This document shows, piece after piece, positions 52,311 through 61,770 of a DNA stretch of 64,000 nt. A model generated the notes under the pieces. It was not told the DNA's origin. It worked only from the letters and a program-made list of their open reading frames with translations, and did no database searches. Within the stretch, counting starts at the first letter, position 1. The number at the start of each line of letters is the position of its first letter. Origin of the DNA: an uncultured Oscillospiraceae bacterium (GTDB lineage: Bacteria; Bacillota; Clostridia; Oscillospirales; Ruminococcaceae); assembly GCA_910583935.1 (NCBI GenBank), contig CAJTZM010000012.1:3209-67208 (forward strand), in the 5' to 3' direction. A program made the position numbers and the translations under genes.

Positions 52311-53816
52311 ATGGCTTATTTTTACGAAGAACCCTCCCGCACCTTCAGCGAATACCTTCTGGTTCCCGGCTACTCCTCTTCGGAATGTATTCCCAACAAT
52401 GTGTGCTTAAAAACCCCTGTGGTCAAATACAAAAAAGGGGAAGAGCCGGCCCTGACGATGAACATCCCGCTGGTATCCGCTATCATGCAGGCGGTATCCG
52501 GTGAAAAAATGGCTGTCGCTCTCGCTCGGGAGGGCGGGATCTCCTTTATTTTTGGTTCTCAGTCCATCAAAGACGAGGCGGCTATGGTGGCGCGGGTCAA
52601 AAATCATAAGGCGGGGTTTGTCCGCAGCGATTCGAATATCCGCCCGGACCAGACGCTACAGGACATTCTGGATTTAAAGGCCAAAACCGGCCATTCTACC
52701 GTTGCGGTAACCGACGACGGAACCGCTGAGGGCAGGCTTTTGGGTATTGTGACCAGCCGCGACTACCGGATCAGCCGTATGGACCCTGTTACCCGTGTAT
52801 CCGAGTTCATGACCCCTTTTGAAAATCTGATTTACGCCAAAGAGGGCATTACCTTAAAGGAGGCCAACAACATTATCTGGGATCACAAGCTCAACAGTCT
52901 GCCGGTGATCGACGACAACCAAAGATTGCTGTACATGGTTTTCCGCAAGGACTATGACTCCCACAAGGAAAATCCTCTGGAACTACTGGACGCTTCGAAA
53001 CGGTATGTGGTAGGCGCCGGGATCAATACCCGCGACTACGAGGAGCGGATCCCCGCTCTGGTAGAGGCGGGCGCCGACGTTTTGTGCATCGACTCTTCGG
53101 AAGGCTTCTCCGAGTGGCAGAAACGGACGCTGGACTGGACCCGCGCCAAATACGGCGATTCGGTAAAAATCGGCGCGGGAAATGTGGTCGACCGGGAAGG
53201 CTTCCTCTTTTTGGCCGAGGCGGGCGCCGATTTTGTCAAGGTTGGCATCGGCGGCGGTTCTATCTGCATCACCCGCGAGCAGAAGGGTATCGGCCGCGGA
53301 CAGGCGACTGCACTGATCGAGGTTGCCAAGGCCCGAGATGAATATTATGAACGAACCGGCGTTTATGTTCCCGTCTGCTCAGATGGCGGCATCGTCCATG
53401 ACTACCACGTCACTTTGGCGCTGGCGATGGGCGCAGATTTTATTATGCTGGGCCGTTATTTCTCCCGGTTTGACGAAAGCCCCACCAGCAAGGTGATGGT
53501 CAACGGCAACTATATGAAGGAATATTGGGGCGAAGGCTCCAGCCGCGCGAGAAACTGGCAGCGCTACGATCTTGGCGGTGAAGCAAAGCTCTCCTTTGAA
53601 GAGGGGGTCGACTCCTACGTCCCCTATGCCGGCTCTTTAAAGGATAACCTAAATATCACTTTATACAAGGTCCGCTCCACCATGTGCAACTGCGGTGCGC
53701 TCACCATTCCCGAATTGCAGCAGAAAGCGAAGATCACCATGGTCTCCGCCACCAGCATTGTAGAAGGCGGCGCCCACGACGTGGTACTCAAGGACAATAA
53801 CAAGGTGGAAAAATAG
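52311..53816 (+). CDS. guaB: IMP dehydrogenase
   Basis: A 501-residue enzyme oxidising IMP to XMP, the first step to GMP. The TIM-barrel starts at about residue 10; two CBS domains occupy about 105-215; the catalytic loop reads GIGGGSICITREQKGIG with C319 and T321. The C-terminal flap differs from the E. coli type in carrying KEYWGEGSSRARNW, as in a subgroup of anaerobe enzymes. The ATG at 52311 has TAGGAG upstream. Monocistronic. Confidence 0.95.
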   Translation: MAYFYEEPSRTFSEYLLVPGYSSSECIPNNVCLKTPVVKYKKGEEPALTMNIPLVSAIMQAVSGEKMAVALAREGGISFIFGSQSIKDEAAMVARVKNHKAGFVRSDSNIRPDQTLQDILDLKAKTGHSTVAVTDDGTAEGRLLGIVTSRDYRISRMDPVTRVSEFMTPFENLIYAKEGITLKEANNIIWDHKLNSLPVIDDNQRLLYMVFRKDYDSHKENPLELLDASKRYVVGAGINTRDYEERIPALVEAGADVLCIDSSEGFSEWQKRTLDWTRAKYGDSVKIGAGNVVDREGFLFLAEAGADFVKVGIGGGSICITREQKGIGRGQATALIEVAKARDEYYERTGVYVPVCSDGGIVHDYHVTLALAMGADFIMLGRYFSRFDESPTSKVMVNGNYMKEYWGEGSSRARNWQRYDLGGEAKLSFEEGVDSYVPYAGSLKDNLNITLYKVRSTMCNCGALTIPELQQKAKITMVSATSIVEGGAHDVVLKDNNKVEK

Positions 53817-53859
53817 TAACAGTTCCTGCTTCCTTTGGAAAAGCAGGCAGCCACGCAAA

Positions 53860-53894
53860 AAATCCCTCCCCATTTAAAGCAAGGGGAGGGATTT
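53860..53894 (+). terminator. guaB terminator
   Basis: A 12-bp perfect stem (53860-53871 with 53883-53894), 11-nt loop, then CCTTTTCC. Confidence 0.75.
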
Positions 53895-53901
53895 CCTTTT
53901 C

Positions 53902-53958
53902 CTGTGATAAAAAGCACCGGATCATGCAGAATAAATCATCCGGTGCTTTTTATCACAG
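53902..53958. terminator. Long hairpin, terminator of the flagellar operon
   Basis: A 21-bp perfect inverted repeat (53902-53922 with 53938-53958) with a 15-nt loop and TTTTTATCAC on each strand. It lies 104 bp past the cheD stop; no gene is seen in 53959-54062. Confidence 0.85.
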
Positions 53959-54062
53959 AATTTTTCTGTAAAACGGTCGATCCTCTGACAAATCGCGCAT
54001 CGATTCAATACAATATGTAATCTTTATAAAAAAAATACAAGCCGTTTTTAACGTGAAACCAT

Positions 54063-54545
54063 TTAAAGGACCCATTCTCCTTTGCTGGCCGACTTTACGT
54101 GCATAGAACCATCTTCCGCGTAGAAGTATACAGTACGCCCAAAATCCTTTCCCGTATCGTCTGCAATAATAGGAATTCCCAGGCGGGAAAGCTCCTTTCG
54201 GACCGCCTCGATATTCCTTTGTCCAATACTGGCAAGCGCGTTATTGGATATCGCTGTAAACATCCGGGCGCCGCCGGCGATTTTCGCGGTCAGTCTCCGC
54301 TTGTCCGCGCCGGCGGCCGTCATTTTCTGCACCAAAATCGCAATGGCTGTGTCGGCAAATCGATAGGCCTGCTTCGGGTCCCGATTGGTATTATTCGGCA
54401 GCATGATATGGGAAAGCCCCGCCACCTTTGTCACCCGGTCGTATAGGCAGATACCGATACAGGAACCCAATGCAAAGGTTACCAACGCGTCTGGAGAACG
54501 CGCAATATTTAGGTCTGAAATACCGACCTTAATTAACTGACTCAT
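54063..54545 (-). CDS. cheD: Chemoreceptor glutamine deamidase CheD
   Basis: A 160-residue deamidase acting on receptor glutamines and binding CheC. The catalytic Cys-His pair is C29 (in LGSCIGICLYD) and H46 (in SHIMLP); KIAGGARMF and the C-terminal DFGRTVYFY block (usual GGxxGRxV reads GKDFGRTV) are present. The start overlaps the cheC stop by 4 bp (ATGA). Last gene of the operon. Confidence 0.95.
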   Translation of the reverse strand: MSQLIKVGISDLNIARSPDALVTFALGSCIGICLYDRVTKVAGLSHIMLPNNTNRDPKQAYRFADTAIAILVQKMTAAGADKRRLTAKIAGGARMFTAISNNALASIGQRNIEAVRKELSRLGIPIIADDTGKDFGRTVYFYAEDGSMHVKSASKGEWVL

Positions 54546-55165
54546 AGTTCTATCCCCAGATTTGTCATAATTTTTTCTAAAGATTCTACATCCGGAATCA
54601 GCAAAATGTGATTCGGCGCATGCAAATCAATGCCATTAAACTCATTGTTGATAAAAATAATTTTATCGCTGATATTGGCATAATGAATTGCCGGAACGCT
54701 TAAAACCGCACCGAGCATGTCCACGCACATCGACGGCACCGTAATATTGATGCTCAGCCCGGTCATTTCAACAATGGCGTTGACATAAGAGGCAGCCATA
54801 ATATTGGCCATCTCCTGAATCGCGGAATAGCTCATTTCATCAATTTCACCGGACGGCGGCATCGGTTGACCCAGTAAGGAGGTCAGCATCATATTGGCGA
54901 AATCCTGATGGAGAAGGAACATAATCATCCCATTAATGTCCCCCTCCAGCGAGAGCAGCAGGCCGACAATCATCTGCTCCGGACCGCCCATCTCCTCTTC
55001 GACCTGCTCATAGTCGAGAATCCGAACCGCAGGCACCGAAATATTGACCGGCGTGCTCAGCATAGACGCCAGCGAAGAGGCTGCGTTTCCAGAACCGATA
55101 TTCCCGATTTCACGCAGCACGTCGAGATGGATATCATTTAAATCTTCATACGTTTCAAACGCCAA
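54542..55165 (-). CDS. cheC: CheY-P phosphatase CheC
   Basis: A 207-residue CheC with both phosphatase active sites: ExxN in LREIGNIGSGNAA and in IQEMANIMAA. It removes phosphate from CheY-P and pairs with CheD. I start at TTG 55165 (LAFETYEDL), which lies five bases after GAGGGG; the frame extends further upstream into flgG without a ribosome site. Confidence 0.94.
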   Translation of the reverse strand: MAFETYEDLNDIHLDVLREIGNIGSGNAASSLASMLSTPVNISVPAVRILDYEQVEEEMGGPEQMIVGLLLSLEGDINGMIMFLLHQDFANMMLTSLLGQPMPPSGEIDEMSYSAIQEMANIMAASYVNAIVEMTGLSINITVPSMCVDMLGAVLSVPAIHYANISDKIIFINNEFNGIDLHAPNHILLIPDVESLEKIMTNLGIEL

Positions 55166-55184
55166 ATTCTTCCCCTCTTTTCCT

Positions 55185-55937
55185 CTACCGCAAATTATTG
55201 ATAAGCTGCTCCAGCTCATCAGCGGTCTGCACCATCCGCGCATTCAGCTGATATGCCTTTTGCGTTACAATAACCGATACCATCTCGTCTCCCAAATTCA
55301 CGCCGGACTGTTCCAGCGCGCTTTGAATCAGCTGGTAATGCCGGTCGTAATTGGCGGGCGGGCCGTTGTTGACCGATACCGCCTCTCCCGAATTTTCTGT
55401 TTTCAAGAAAGAATTCCCTGTAATCGGCTCCAAGCCATAGGGATTGGGAAAATCATAAATACCGATCTTCTCTTTCAGGTCGGACAGGTCGAACAGCCCT
55501 TCCTGCGAGCCGGCTGTCAGCGCGATCTTCCGGCCCTGGGCGTCCAGTACATAATAGCCCGAGGCGTTTACCAAATAGCCGGTGCTTCCCTCAATGCTGA
55601 TATCGAACGCACCGTTGCGGGTATACTGGATGCTGTTATCCGGCAGCTGCAGTGCAAAAAAGCCATCGCCCATCAGCCCAAAATCCAGTGTGTTCTCTGT
55701 TTGGATGACCGGACCCTGCTTATAAAGCAAACGGGAATCCAAAAATCTTACGCCGTGCCCTACAAGGGGTTCTTCCGGACTGTTCACCGCCATTCGCGTA
55801 TAAAGCAAATCGCTGAAGGTGGATTTGCTCGGCTTAAACCCCACCGTATTGCTGTTGGCGATATTGTGGGAGGTACGGTTTAGACTCTCCTGATAAGCGA
55901 TCAGCCCGGATACGCCGTTAAAGAAGGAAATGTTCAT
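55185..55937 (-). CDS. flgG: Flagellar basal-body rod protein, FlgG-like
   Basis: A 250-residue rod/hook protein. The N-terminal SLNRTSHNIANSNTVGFK motif and the C-terminal LGDEMVSVIVTQKAYQLNARMVQTADEL coiled coil (split family ends) are typical of FlgG/FlhP. Central D1 region contains GFFALQLPDN and TRNGAFDIS. It assembles the distal rod outside the membrane via the flagellar export apparatus. It follows the FlgF-like gene by 32 bp; which of the two corresponds to FlgF or FlgG (FlhO/FlhP in Bacillus naming) is a judgement from C-terminal similarity. Confidence 0.85.
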   Translation of the reverse strand: MNISFFNGVSGLIAYQESLNRTSHNIANSNTVGFKPSKSTFSDLLYTRMAVNSPEEPLVGHGVRFLDSRLLYKQGPVIQTENTLDFGLMGDGFFALQLPDNSIQYTRNGAFDISIEGSTGYLVNASGYYVLDAQGRKIALTAGSQEGLFDLSDLKEKIGIYDFPNPYGLEPITGNSFLKTENSGEAVSVNNGPPANYDRHYQLIQSALEQSGVNLGDEMVSVIVTQKAYQLNARMVQTADELEQLINNLR

Positions 55938-55969
55938 TTTCCTACCGCCTTCCTTTATAAAATTTCAGA

Positions 55970-56740
55970 TTAGACCGCCGCAATCTGAGCGGCTGCTTTT
56001 TGATCAATATCATCAATGATCTGTAAGGCTGTGCTGCATGCCTGGAAGGCGCGCTGCGCCTCCATCACCAGCGTGTACTCACGGTTTATGTCAATATTCG
56101 AGCGCTCAAACCAGCCCTGCACCAGCTTCGTCTGCGCGGTTACCGGCTCATTGGCGTCCATATCCGCAGTCTGGTACAGACCGTTTTGAATCTGGTTGAT
56201 TTCGGTGCCTTCCGGCGGAATGGTCACCAGCAGCTTATCCACAAGACGGCCGCTTTCGTCGTAAATCGTACCGTCCGACTCAACGGTAAAATAGGCGGTA
56301 TCCAGCTTAATGGCGCCTTTTTCCCCTAAAACCACCCCAACGCCCGGAAGGACCAGCTGGTTTTGCTCATCCAGATCAAAGCTGCCGTTGCGAGTGAGAT
56401 ACCGCGCCCCTTCGTTTCCCTCCTCGTCCGCCGCTGCCTGAACGTTAAAATAGCCCACGCCGTCAATCGCGATATCGTAAGGCCGCTCAGTTTCCTCCAG
56501 CGAGGTGGGGTCGAACCGAATCGGGACCTCGGAAACCATGCGCATCGGCGTTCCGGTTCCAATCCGCCCGGTGTTGTAGCCTTCAATCCGCGTAAGAAAC
56601 TCATGTTCAAACGTCGTGGTCACCACCCGCGACCCGCGAAAACCCGGGGTCTGCGCGTTGGCGATATTGTTTGTCAGGACGTTTAAGGTGCGCTGCTGTG
56701 TCAATATCCCCGATGCAGCTGTGTAAAACCCTCTTAACAT
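55970..56740 (-). CDS. flgF: Flagellar basal-body rod protein, FlgF-like
   Basis: A 256-residue rod protein with the N-terminal AASGILTQQRTLNVLTNN and IANAQTPGF signature, a central YLTRNGSFDLDEQNQLV block and a C-terminal helix (YTLVMEAQRAFQACSTALQ). The C-terminus diverges from FlgG, so FlgF/FlhO is the better name. ATG 56740 has AGGAGG upstream, directly after the fliA stop. Confidence 0.82.
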   Translation of the reverse strand: MLRGFYTAASGILTQQRTLNVLTNNIANAQTPGFRGSRVVTTTFEHEFLTRIEGYNTGRIGTGTPMRMVSEVPIRFDPTSLEETERPYDIAIDGVGYFNVQAAADEEGNEGARYLTRNGSFDLDEQNQLVLPGVGVVLGEKGAIKLDTAYFTVESDGTIYDESGRLVDKLLVTIPPEGTEINQIQNGLYQTADMDANEPVTAQTKLVQGWFERSNIDINREYTLVMEAQRAFQACSTALQIIDDIDQKAAAQIAAV

Positions 56741-56744
56741 GAAA

Positions 56745-57527
56745 TCAACCTCCTATGTACTGGGACATTTTATCCCGTAATTTCTTAATCAGTTTTCGGT
56801 TTATCTGCCCAATCCGCTGTTCACTGACTCCCATCGTCTGCCCGATTTCCTTCATGGTCAGATTTTCGTAATAATACAGCGACAGAACAGTGCGCTCCTG
56901 CTCATTTAAAGAATCAATCGCCTCCATCAGCGCCTGCTTCATCTCCTGCCGGTCGATATTGCGTTCCGGGTCAAATTCGTCCCCGTACATGGTGGAAGGA
57001 TGCATCTGCGACGGCGCCGCCAAAAGCGCCTCGAAGGAGCTAAGATTATCCCCCGACATTTCTATCATACATTGGTCAAACTCTTTTAGGGACATGCCCG
57101 CTTCCCTCGCCATCTCCGCCCGGGTCGGGGATCTTCCCAGCTTGGCGGTCAGCTCCCGCTCAATGTTGTTGATTCGTATATTCGTTTGCCGAACCCGCCG
57201 CGGCAGCCAATCCTGCTTGCGGACATAATCAATGATCGAGCCGCGCACCTTTGTAAACGCATAGGTGGAGAATTTTACGTCCCGGTCCGGCTCAAACCGC
57301 TGTAGGCTGTCAATAATCGCAATGATTCCCTGGTTGAGCATCTCCTCTGCTGAAGCATATTTGTAAAAGGTGTTGGTCATTTTGGCGACAATCCCTTTTA
57401 CAATGTAGCTGTAATGCATCACCAGCTGGTTTCGCAGCTCCATCGAGCCGTTTTGTTTATAGACCCGCACAAGCCGTTCCGCCTCTTCAGCGGTAAAATT
57501 CTCACTTTGCAGCTCTGTTGATATCAC
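56745..57527 (-). CDS. fliA: RNA polymerase sigma-28 factor FliA/SigD
   Basis: A 260-residue FliA/WhiG-family sigma factor for late flagellar and chemotaxis genes. Region 2 (NQGIIAIIDSLQRFEPDRDVKFSTYA core), region 3 (SPTRAEMAREAGMSLKEF) and region 4 (LSLYYYENLTMKEIGQTMGVSEQRIGQ core) are visible. I start at GTG 57527, eight bases after GGGGGG. It lies between flhA and flgF. Confidence 0.92.
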   Translation of the reverse strand: MISTELQSENFTAEEAERLVRVYKQNGSMELRNQLVMHYSYIVKGIVAKMTNTFYKYASAEEMLNQGIIAIIDSLQRFEPDRDVKFSTYAFTKVRGSIIDYVRKQDWLPRRVRQTNIRINNIERELTAKLGRSPTRAEMAREAGMSLKEFDQCMIEMSGDNLSSFEALLAAPSQMHPSTMYGDEFDPERNIDRQEMKQALMEAIDSLNEQERTVLSLYYYENLTMKEIGQTMGVSEQRIGQINRKLIKKLRDKMSQYIGG

Positions 57528-57562
57528 CGTTCTGCCCCCCCTTTCCCAGCATTGCGGCATGT

Positions 57563-59608
57563 TTACGCAACCGTGATATTTCCTAAAGCCTGAATTTTCA
57601 CATCCGGATCAATTTCATTAAAGGATAAAACCGTTGTGTTCGGATAAAACTGGTCAATCAGCTTTTTAAAATAAACGCGGACAATGGGCGACGTAATAAT
57701 AATCGGGGTGGCGACCAAATCCTTGATTTTCTCAATCTCCTTTGTCGTTGCCGAAACAATCCCCTGGATTGTCTGCGGCTCCAGCGCCAGATAAGAGCCG
57801 GTTTCCATTTTCTTCACCGCGCCCATAATCTGGTTTTCAATGTTGGCGTCCAGGCTGATCACCTTCAGCTGTCCAGCCTCCGCAAAGCGATGGGTAATGG
57901 TCCGCTTCAAAGACTGCCGTACATACTCGGTCAGCATATCCATATCCTTTACCGTCATGCCGTAATCAGCCAGTGTCTCCAGGATGGTTTCCGTATCCCG
58001 AATCGGCACCCCTTCCCGCAACAGATTGCAAAGCACCTTCTGCAAAGTACCCACAGTGACAATCGTCGGCACCGTATCGTTGACAAGCGCCTCGTTGACC
58101 TTGCGCAGATTGGTTAAAATATTGTTGACCTCCTGCCGGTTTAACAGCTCGTGGGCGTGAACCTTAATGATTTCAGACAGATGGGTGATAATGACAGACG
58201 TCGGATCGATTAACGTGTATCCGGCCAGCTCTGCCTTGACCCGGCGGTCCTCACTAATCCATTTGGCCGCAATGCCAAACGCCGGTTCCACCGTTTCAAT
58301 GCCCTCCAGCGTATCATGGTCAGGGTCCGGCGCAAGCGCCAGATAATGGTCCACCAAAACCTCTCCCTGGGCCACCTGCTCGCCCTTGATGCTGATGGAA
58401 TACTGATTCGGGTTTACCTGCCCGCTGTCCTTTAAGCGAACCGAAGGAAACACCAGCCCCATTTCGGTGGCAAACTGCTTGCGGAACATGACCACCCGGT
58501 CCACAAAATTCCCTCCGCTGGCCTCATCCACCAGGGGAATCAGGCTATACCCAAATTCCATCGAAATCTGATCTACATTCAAAAGATTGTATACATTGTC
58601 AATGTTCTTGTAATAATCGGCTTCGCTGGTCACCTCTTCGCTAACCGGGGGAGCCTCTCCCGCCGGAACCACCTCTGGACTCTTGCGCATCAGCACCAAG
58701 CCCAGAATCAAAAGGATTGCCGACATGGTCAGCACCTGCGGAACCGGAAAGCCGATAAAGCACAGCATCGACATGGCAATCGCGGCCATAATGAGCACCA
58801 TCGGCTGAGAAGAAAACTGATGGATAACGTCCTCATTCAGATTGGCCTCTGAAGCGGACCGGGTGACGATCATACCGGTCGCCACCGAAATCAGCAGCGC
58901 CGGGATCTGAGACATCAGGCCGTCGCCCACCGTTGAGGTGGAGTAGATCTGCATGATCTCCTGAAAGGTACCCACATTGTTGATAAAGCCAATAACGATA
59001 CCGCCGACCAGGTTGATAAAGGTGACCAGCAGCGACATGATGGCGTCGCCCTTTACAAATTTGGAAGCACCGTCCATGGCGCCGAAGAAATCCGCTTCCC
59101 GCTGGATCTTTGAACGGCGCGTCCGGGCGGTTTCCTCGTCGATTAAGCCGGAGCTTAGATCGGCGTCGATGGCCATCTGCTTACCAGGCATCGCGTCCAA
59201 GGTAAAGCGGGCGGAAACCTCCGCCACGCGTTCGGAGCCTTTGGTAATAACAATAAACTGAACCAGCACAATAATAAGGAAGATGACCAGTCCAACGACT
59301 ACATTGCCTTGAATGACAAATTCACCGAAGGTTTTTACCACCTCGCCGGCATAACCGCCGTTTGTCAGGATTTTTCGGGTGGAAGAAACGTTTAACGCCA
59401 AGCGAAACAGCGTAGTAATCAAAAGCAAAGAGGGATAAATAGAAAACTCCAGCGACTCCTTAATGTACATGGTCGTCAGCAGGATCACAAAAGAAATCGT
59501 CAGATTGGCGATGAACATAAAGTCCAGCATCCAGGTTGGCAGCGGGACGATCAACAGGAAGATCACCGCCACCACAAAAGCAGAAACCGTATTGTTAAAA
59601 AGCTTCAA
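57563..59608 (-). CDS. flhA: Flagellar biosynthesis protein FlhA
   Basis: A 681-residue export-gate protein. Eight N-terminal membrane helices, with the conserved FHIPEP-type loop (here LDAMPGKQMAIDADLSSG and the GAMDGASKFVKGDA core) and a cytosolic C-terminal domain docking chaperone-substrate complexes. Length is normal. The start is a TTG at 59608 right after the flhB stop; AAAGGA is the only ribosome site and lies in flhB. Confidence 0.96.
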   Translation of the reverse strand: MKLFNNTVSAFVVAVIFLLIVPLPTWMLDFMFIANLTISFVILLTTMYIKESLEFSIYPSLLLITTLFRLALNVSSTRKILTNGGYAGEVVKTFGEFVIQGNVVVGLVIFLIIVLVQFIVITKGSERVAEVSARFTLDAMPGKQMAIDADLSSGLIDEETARTRRSKIQREADFFGAMDGASKFVKGDAIMSLLVTFINLVGGIVIGFINNVGTFQEIMQIYSTSTVGDGLMSQIPALLISVATGMIVTRSASEANLNEDVIHQFSSQPMVLIMAAIAMSMLCFIGFPVPQVLTMSAILLILGLVLMRKSPEVVPAGEAPPVSEEVTSEADYYKNIDNVYNLLNVDQISMEFGYSLIPLVDEASGGNFVDRVVMFRKQFATEMGLVFPSVRLKDSGQVNPNQYSISIKGEQVAQGEVLVDHYLALAPDPDHDTLEGIETVEPAFGIAAKWISEDRRVKAELAGYTLIDPTSVIITHLSEIIKVHAHELLNRQEVNNILTNLRKVNEALVNDTVPTIVTVGTLQKVLCNLLREGVPIRDTETILETLADYGMTVKDMDMLTEYVRQSLKRTITHRFAEAGQLKVISLDANIENQIMGAVKKMETGSYLALEPQTIQGIVSATTKEIEKIKDLVATPIIITSPIVRVYFKKLIDQFYPNTTVLSFNEIDPDVKIQALGNITVA

Positions 59609-59609
59609 T

Positions 59610-60671
59610 CTAATTCAAATCCTTTTTCTTCAGACTGTATACAAATGCCAGCACTTCAGCAACCGGCTGGTAAAACTTATCCGGAATCTCATGGTCCAAA
59701 TCGACCGTTTCATAAAGGCCTCTTGCCAGGGGCTTATTCTCCGTGATAAAAACGCCGTTTTCTTCGGCTACTGCAACAATACGCAGCGCCAGACTGTCCA
59801 TACCCTTCGCAACCACGACCGGCGCGTTGTTGCGCTCCGGCTCATACCGGATCGCCACGGCAAAATGGGTCGGGTTACGGATGACCACATCCGCGCTGGG
59901 GACCTGCTGCATCATACGCTGACGGGCCTGGGCCTGCTGTTTCTCTCGAATTTTCCCCTTGACCTGCGGATCGCCTTCTGTCTGTTTATATTCTTCCTTA
60001 ATTTCCTGCTTGGACATCCGCAGGTTTTTTTCGTAGTCCCACCACTGATAGAAGAAGTCGGCCGCCGCCACAAAAATCATGACAATCGCAGCCATCTGCG
60101 CTATGGACAGGATCATATTCCCGGTCATAGCCATAATCTGGACAAAGTCCATATCCAGCATTCTTGGAAAATTCCAAAATTCCTGCCGGAACAGGCTATA
60201 AATAATATATCCTAATATAAATATTTTCGCCAGAGATTTGAAAAGCTCAATCACTCCGCGCAAAGAAAACATTTTTTTTATTCCCTGCAGCGGGTTCAAG
60301 CGGTTAAATTTCGGGGCCGCCGCTTTCATGGCGAATAGTCCCCGGGTCTGAGCCACTGTAAAGAGGATGGTAACGCCGCTGCAAATCAGCAGCATCGGCA
60401 TGGCCGCGATGGTAAAGACGCCGCAAGCCTCCATAAAAAACGAAGCGATCTCAGAGGTCCCAAATTCCGACAGGGAACCGGCCCGGCTGAAAAAATTCGT
60501 CATACAATTTTGCAAGGTAGATAAAATAAGCGGGCTTAACAGCTTTAATCCATAAAAGGTCGCCAGCAACGAAAACACAACAACGACTTCACGGCTTTGG
60601 AATATATTGCCTTTCTTTCGTTCGTCTTGTTTTCGTTTGGGTGTAGCTTTTTCGGTTTTCTCGCCGGCCAA
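59610..60671 (-). CDS. flhB: Flagellar biosynthesis protein FlhB
   Basis: A 353-residue export switch protein. N-terminal EKTEKATPKR, four membrane helices (about 30-210) and the autocleavage site NPTH at 266-269 are present, so substrate-specificity switching should be normal. The start is TTG at 60671 after GGGGGG. Confidence 0.96.
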   Translation of the reverse strand: MAGEKTEKATPKRKQDERKKGNIFQSREVVVVFSLLATFYGLKLLSPLILSTLQNCMTNFFSRAGSLSEFGTSEIASFFMEACGVFTIAAMPMLLICSGVTILFTVAQTRGLFAMKAAAPKFNRLNPLQGIKKMFSLRGVIELFKSLAKIFILGYIIYSLFRQEFWNFPRMLDMDFVQIMAMTGNMILSIAQMAAIVMIFVAAADFFYQWWDYEKNLRMSKQEIKEEYKQTEGDPQVKGKIREKQQAQARQRMMQQVPSADVVIRNPTHFAVAIRYEPERNNAPVVVAKGMDSLALRIVAVAEENGVFITENKPLARGLYETVDLDHEIPDKFYQPVAEVLAFVYSLKKKDLN

Positions 60672-60704
60672 GCAAAATCCCCCCTTTAAAGCCCGTCTAA
60701 AGCG

Positions 60705-61478
60705 TTACGAGGCCAACGCCATAAATGCGCGCTGCAAATTTTCCAACATTAAGCGCATATAATGATCCGTAAAAGAAGCGATCGGGTTTGCAAACGCCAA
60801 CAAAAGAAGAATGCCCAAAAGAACCTTAAACTGAATGTTGATCACAAACACGTGGATTTGCGGAATCAGCTTCATCAAAACGCCCATGGACAGCTCCAGT
60901 ACAAATTCCGCCGCCATAAACGGCAGCGCCAGGCGCAGTCCCAAAGAAAAGGCGCCGATAAATAATTCCAGGAAAAACTGCGCGCATTCCGAAGAAAAGG
61001 ACGCGCCCCCAAGGGGCAGAATCTGAAAAGACGCCGTAAAAATCTGAATCAGCAACAGATGGCTGTTGGTAGCAAAGATAAACAGGACAAACAAAATATT
61101 CAAAAGATTACTGGAAATGGACATTTGGATATTGGTTCCCGGATCAAACACCTTTGCCATTGAAAGGCCGAACTGCATATCCATCAAATCGCCAGCGAAA
61201 AAAAGCATGTAGTAGTAAATCTGGAACACAAACCCACAGGCAAGGCCCACAAAGAGCTCCCGCAGCAGCCCTATGAACAAATCCAGCGAATTCCATCCGG
61301 CCAGCTCCGGCGCGGATAATCCCGGCGCAACCAGCAGCGCCAGCAGAAAGGTAAGCCCCACCCGCACCATGGAAGGAACATTTCTGCGGGCGAATAGCGG
61401 ATTCATTCCAAGCAGGCCGCCCATGCGGGCAAAGACCAAAAGCCATACGGTTGTGTTGGACAAAATTGAATTGAGCAT
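60705..61478 (-). CDS. fliR: Flagellar biosynthesis protein FliR
   Basis: A 257-residue membrane component of the FliPQR export gate, with about six hydrophobic segments. N-terminal ARMGGLLGMNPLFARRNVP and central LMDMQFGLSMAKVFDP are typical. The ATG at 61478 is 1 bp after the fliQ stop. FliR and FlhB are separate genes here, not fused as in some Clostridia. Confidence 0.95.
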   Translation of the reverse strand: MLNSILSNTTVWLLVFARMGGLLGMNPLFARRNVPSMVRVGLTFLLALLVAPGLSAPELAGWNSLDLFIGLLRELFVGLACGFVFQIYYYMLFFAGDLMDMQFGLSMAKVFDPGTNIQMSISSNLLNILFVLFIFATNSHLLLIQIFTASFQILPLGGASFSSECAQFFLELFIGAFSLGLRLALPFMAAEFVLELSMGVLMKLIPQIHVFVINIQFKVLLGILLLLAFANPIASFTDHYMRLMLENLQRAFMALAS

Positions 61479-61479
61479 A

Positions 61480-61743
61480 TTACAAACCAGCCATCAGGTT
61501 GAAAAGTTTTTTCACCAGGTCGCTTATCAGGGTGATCATCCAGGAACCGGATACCATGAGCACCAGGGCAATGGCCAAAACCTTTGGTACAAAGGTCAGG
61601 GTCTGCTCGTGAATCTGGGTTGCCGCCTGAAAAATCGCAATGACCAGCCCGATTAAAATGCTGATCAGCAGGATCGGACCCGCCAGCTTAAAGGCAACCA
61701 GCATCGCCTCCTGAAAAACGCCCATCACATCCCCTTGGGTCAT
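61480..61743 (-). CDS. fliQ: Flagellar biosynthesis protein FliQ
   Basis: An 87-residue two-helix export-gate subunit. The AFKLAGPILLISILIGLVIAIFQAATQI region (first helix plus loop) and QTLTFVPKV are family blocks. ATG 61743 follows AAAGGGGG. Confidence 0.95.
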   Translation of the reverse strand: MTQGDVMGVFQEAMLVAFKLAGPILLISILIGLVIAIFQAATQIHEQTLTFVPKVLAIALVLMVSGSWMITLISDLVKKLFNLMAGL

Positions 61744-61770
61744 AAAATCCCACCCCCTTTAAGCAAAACG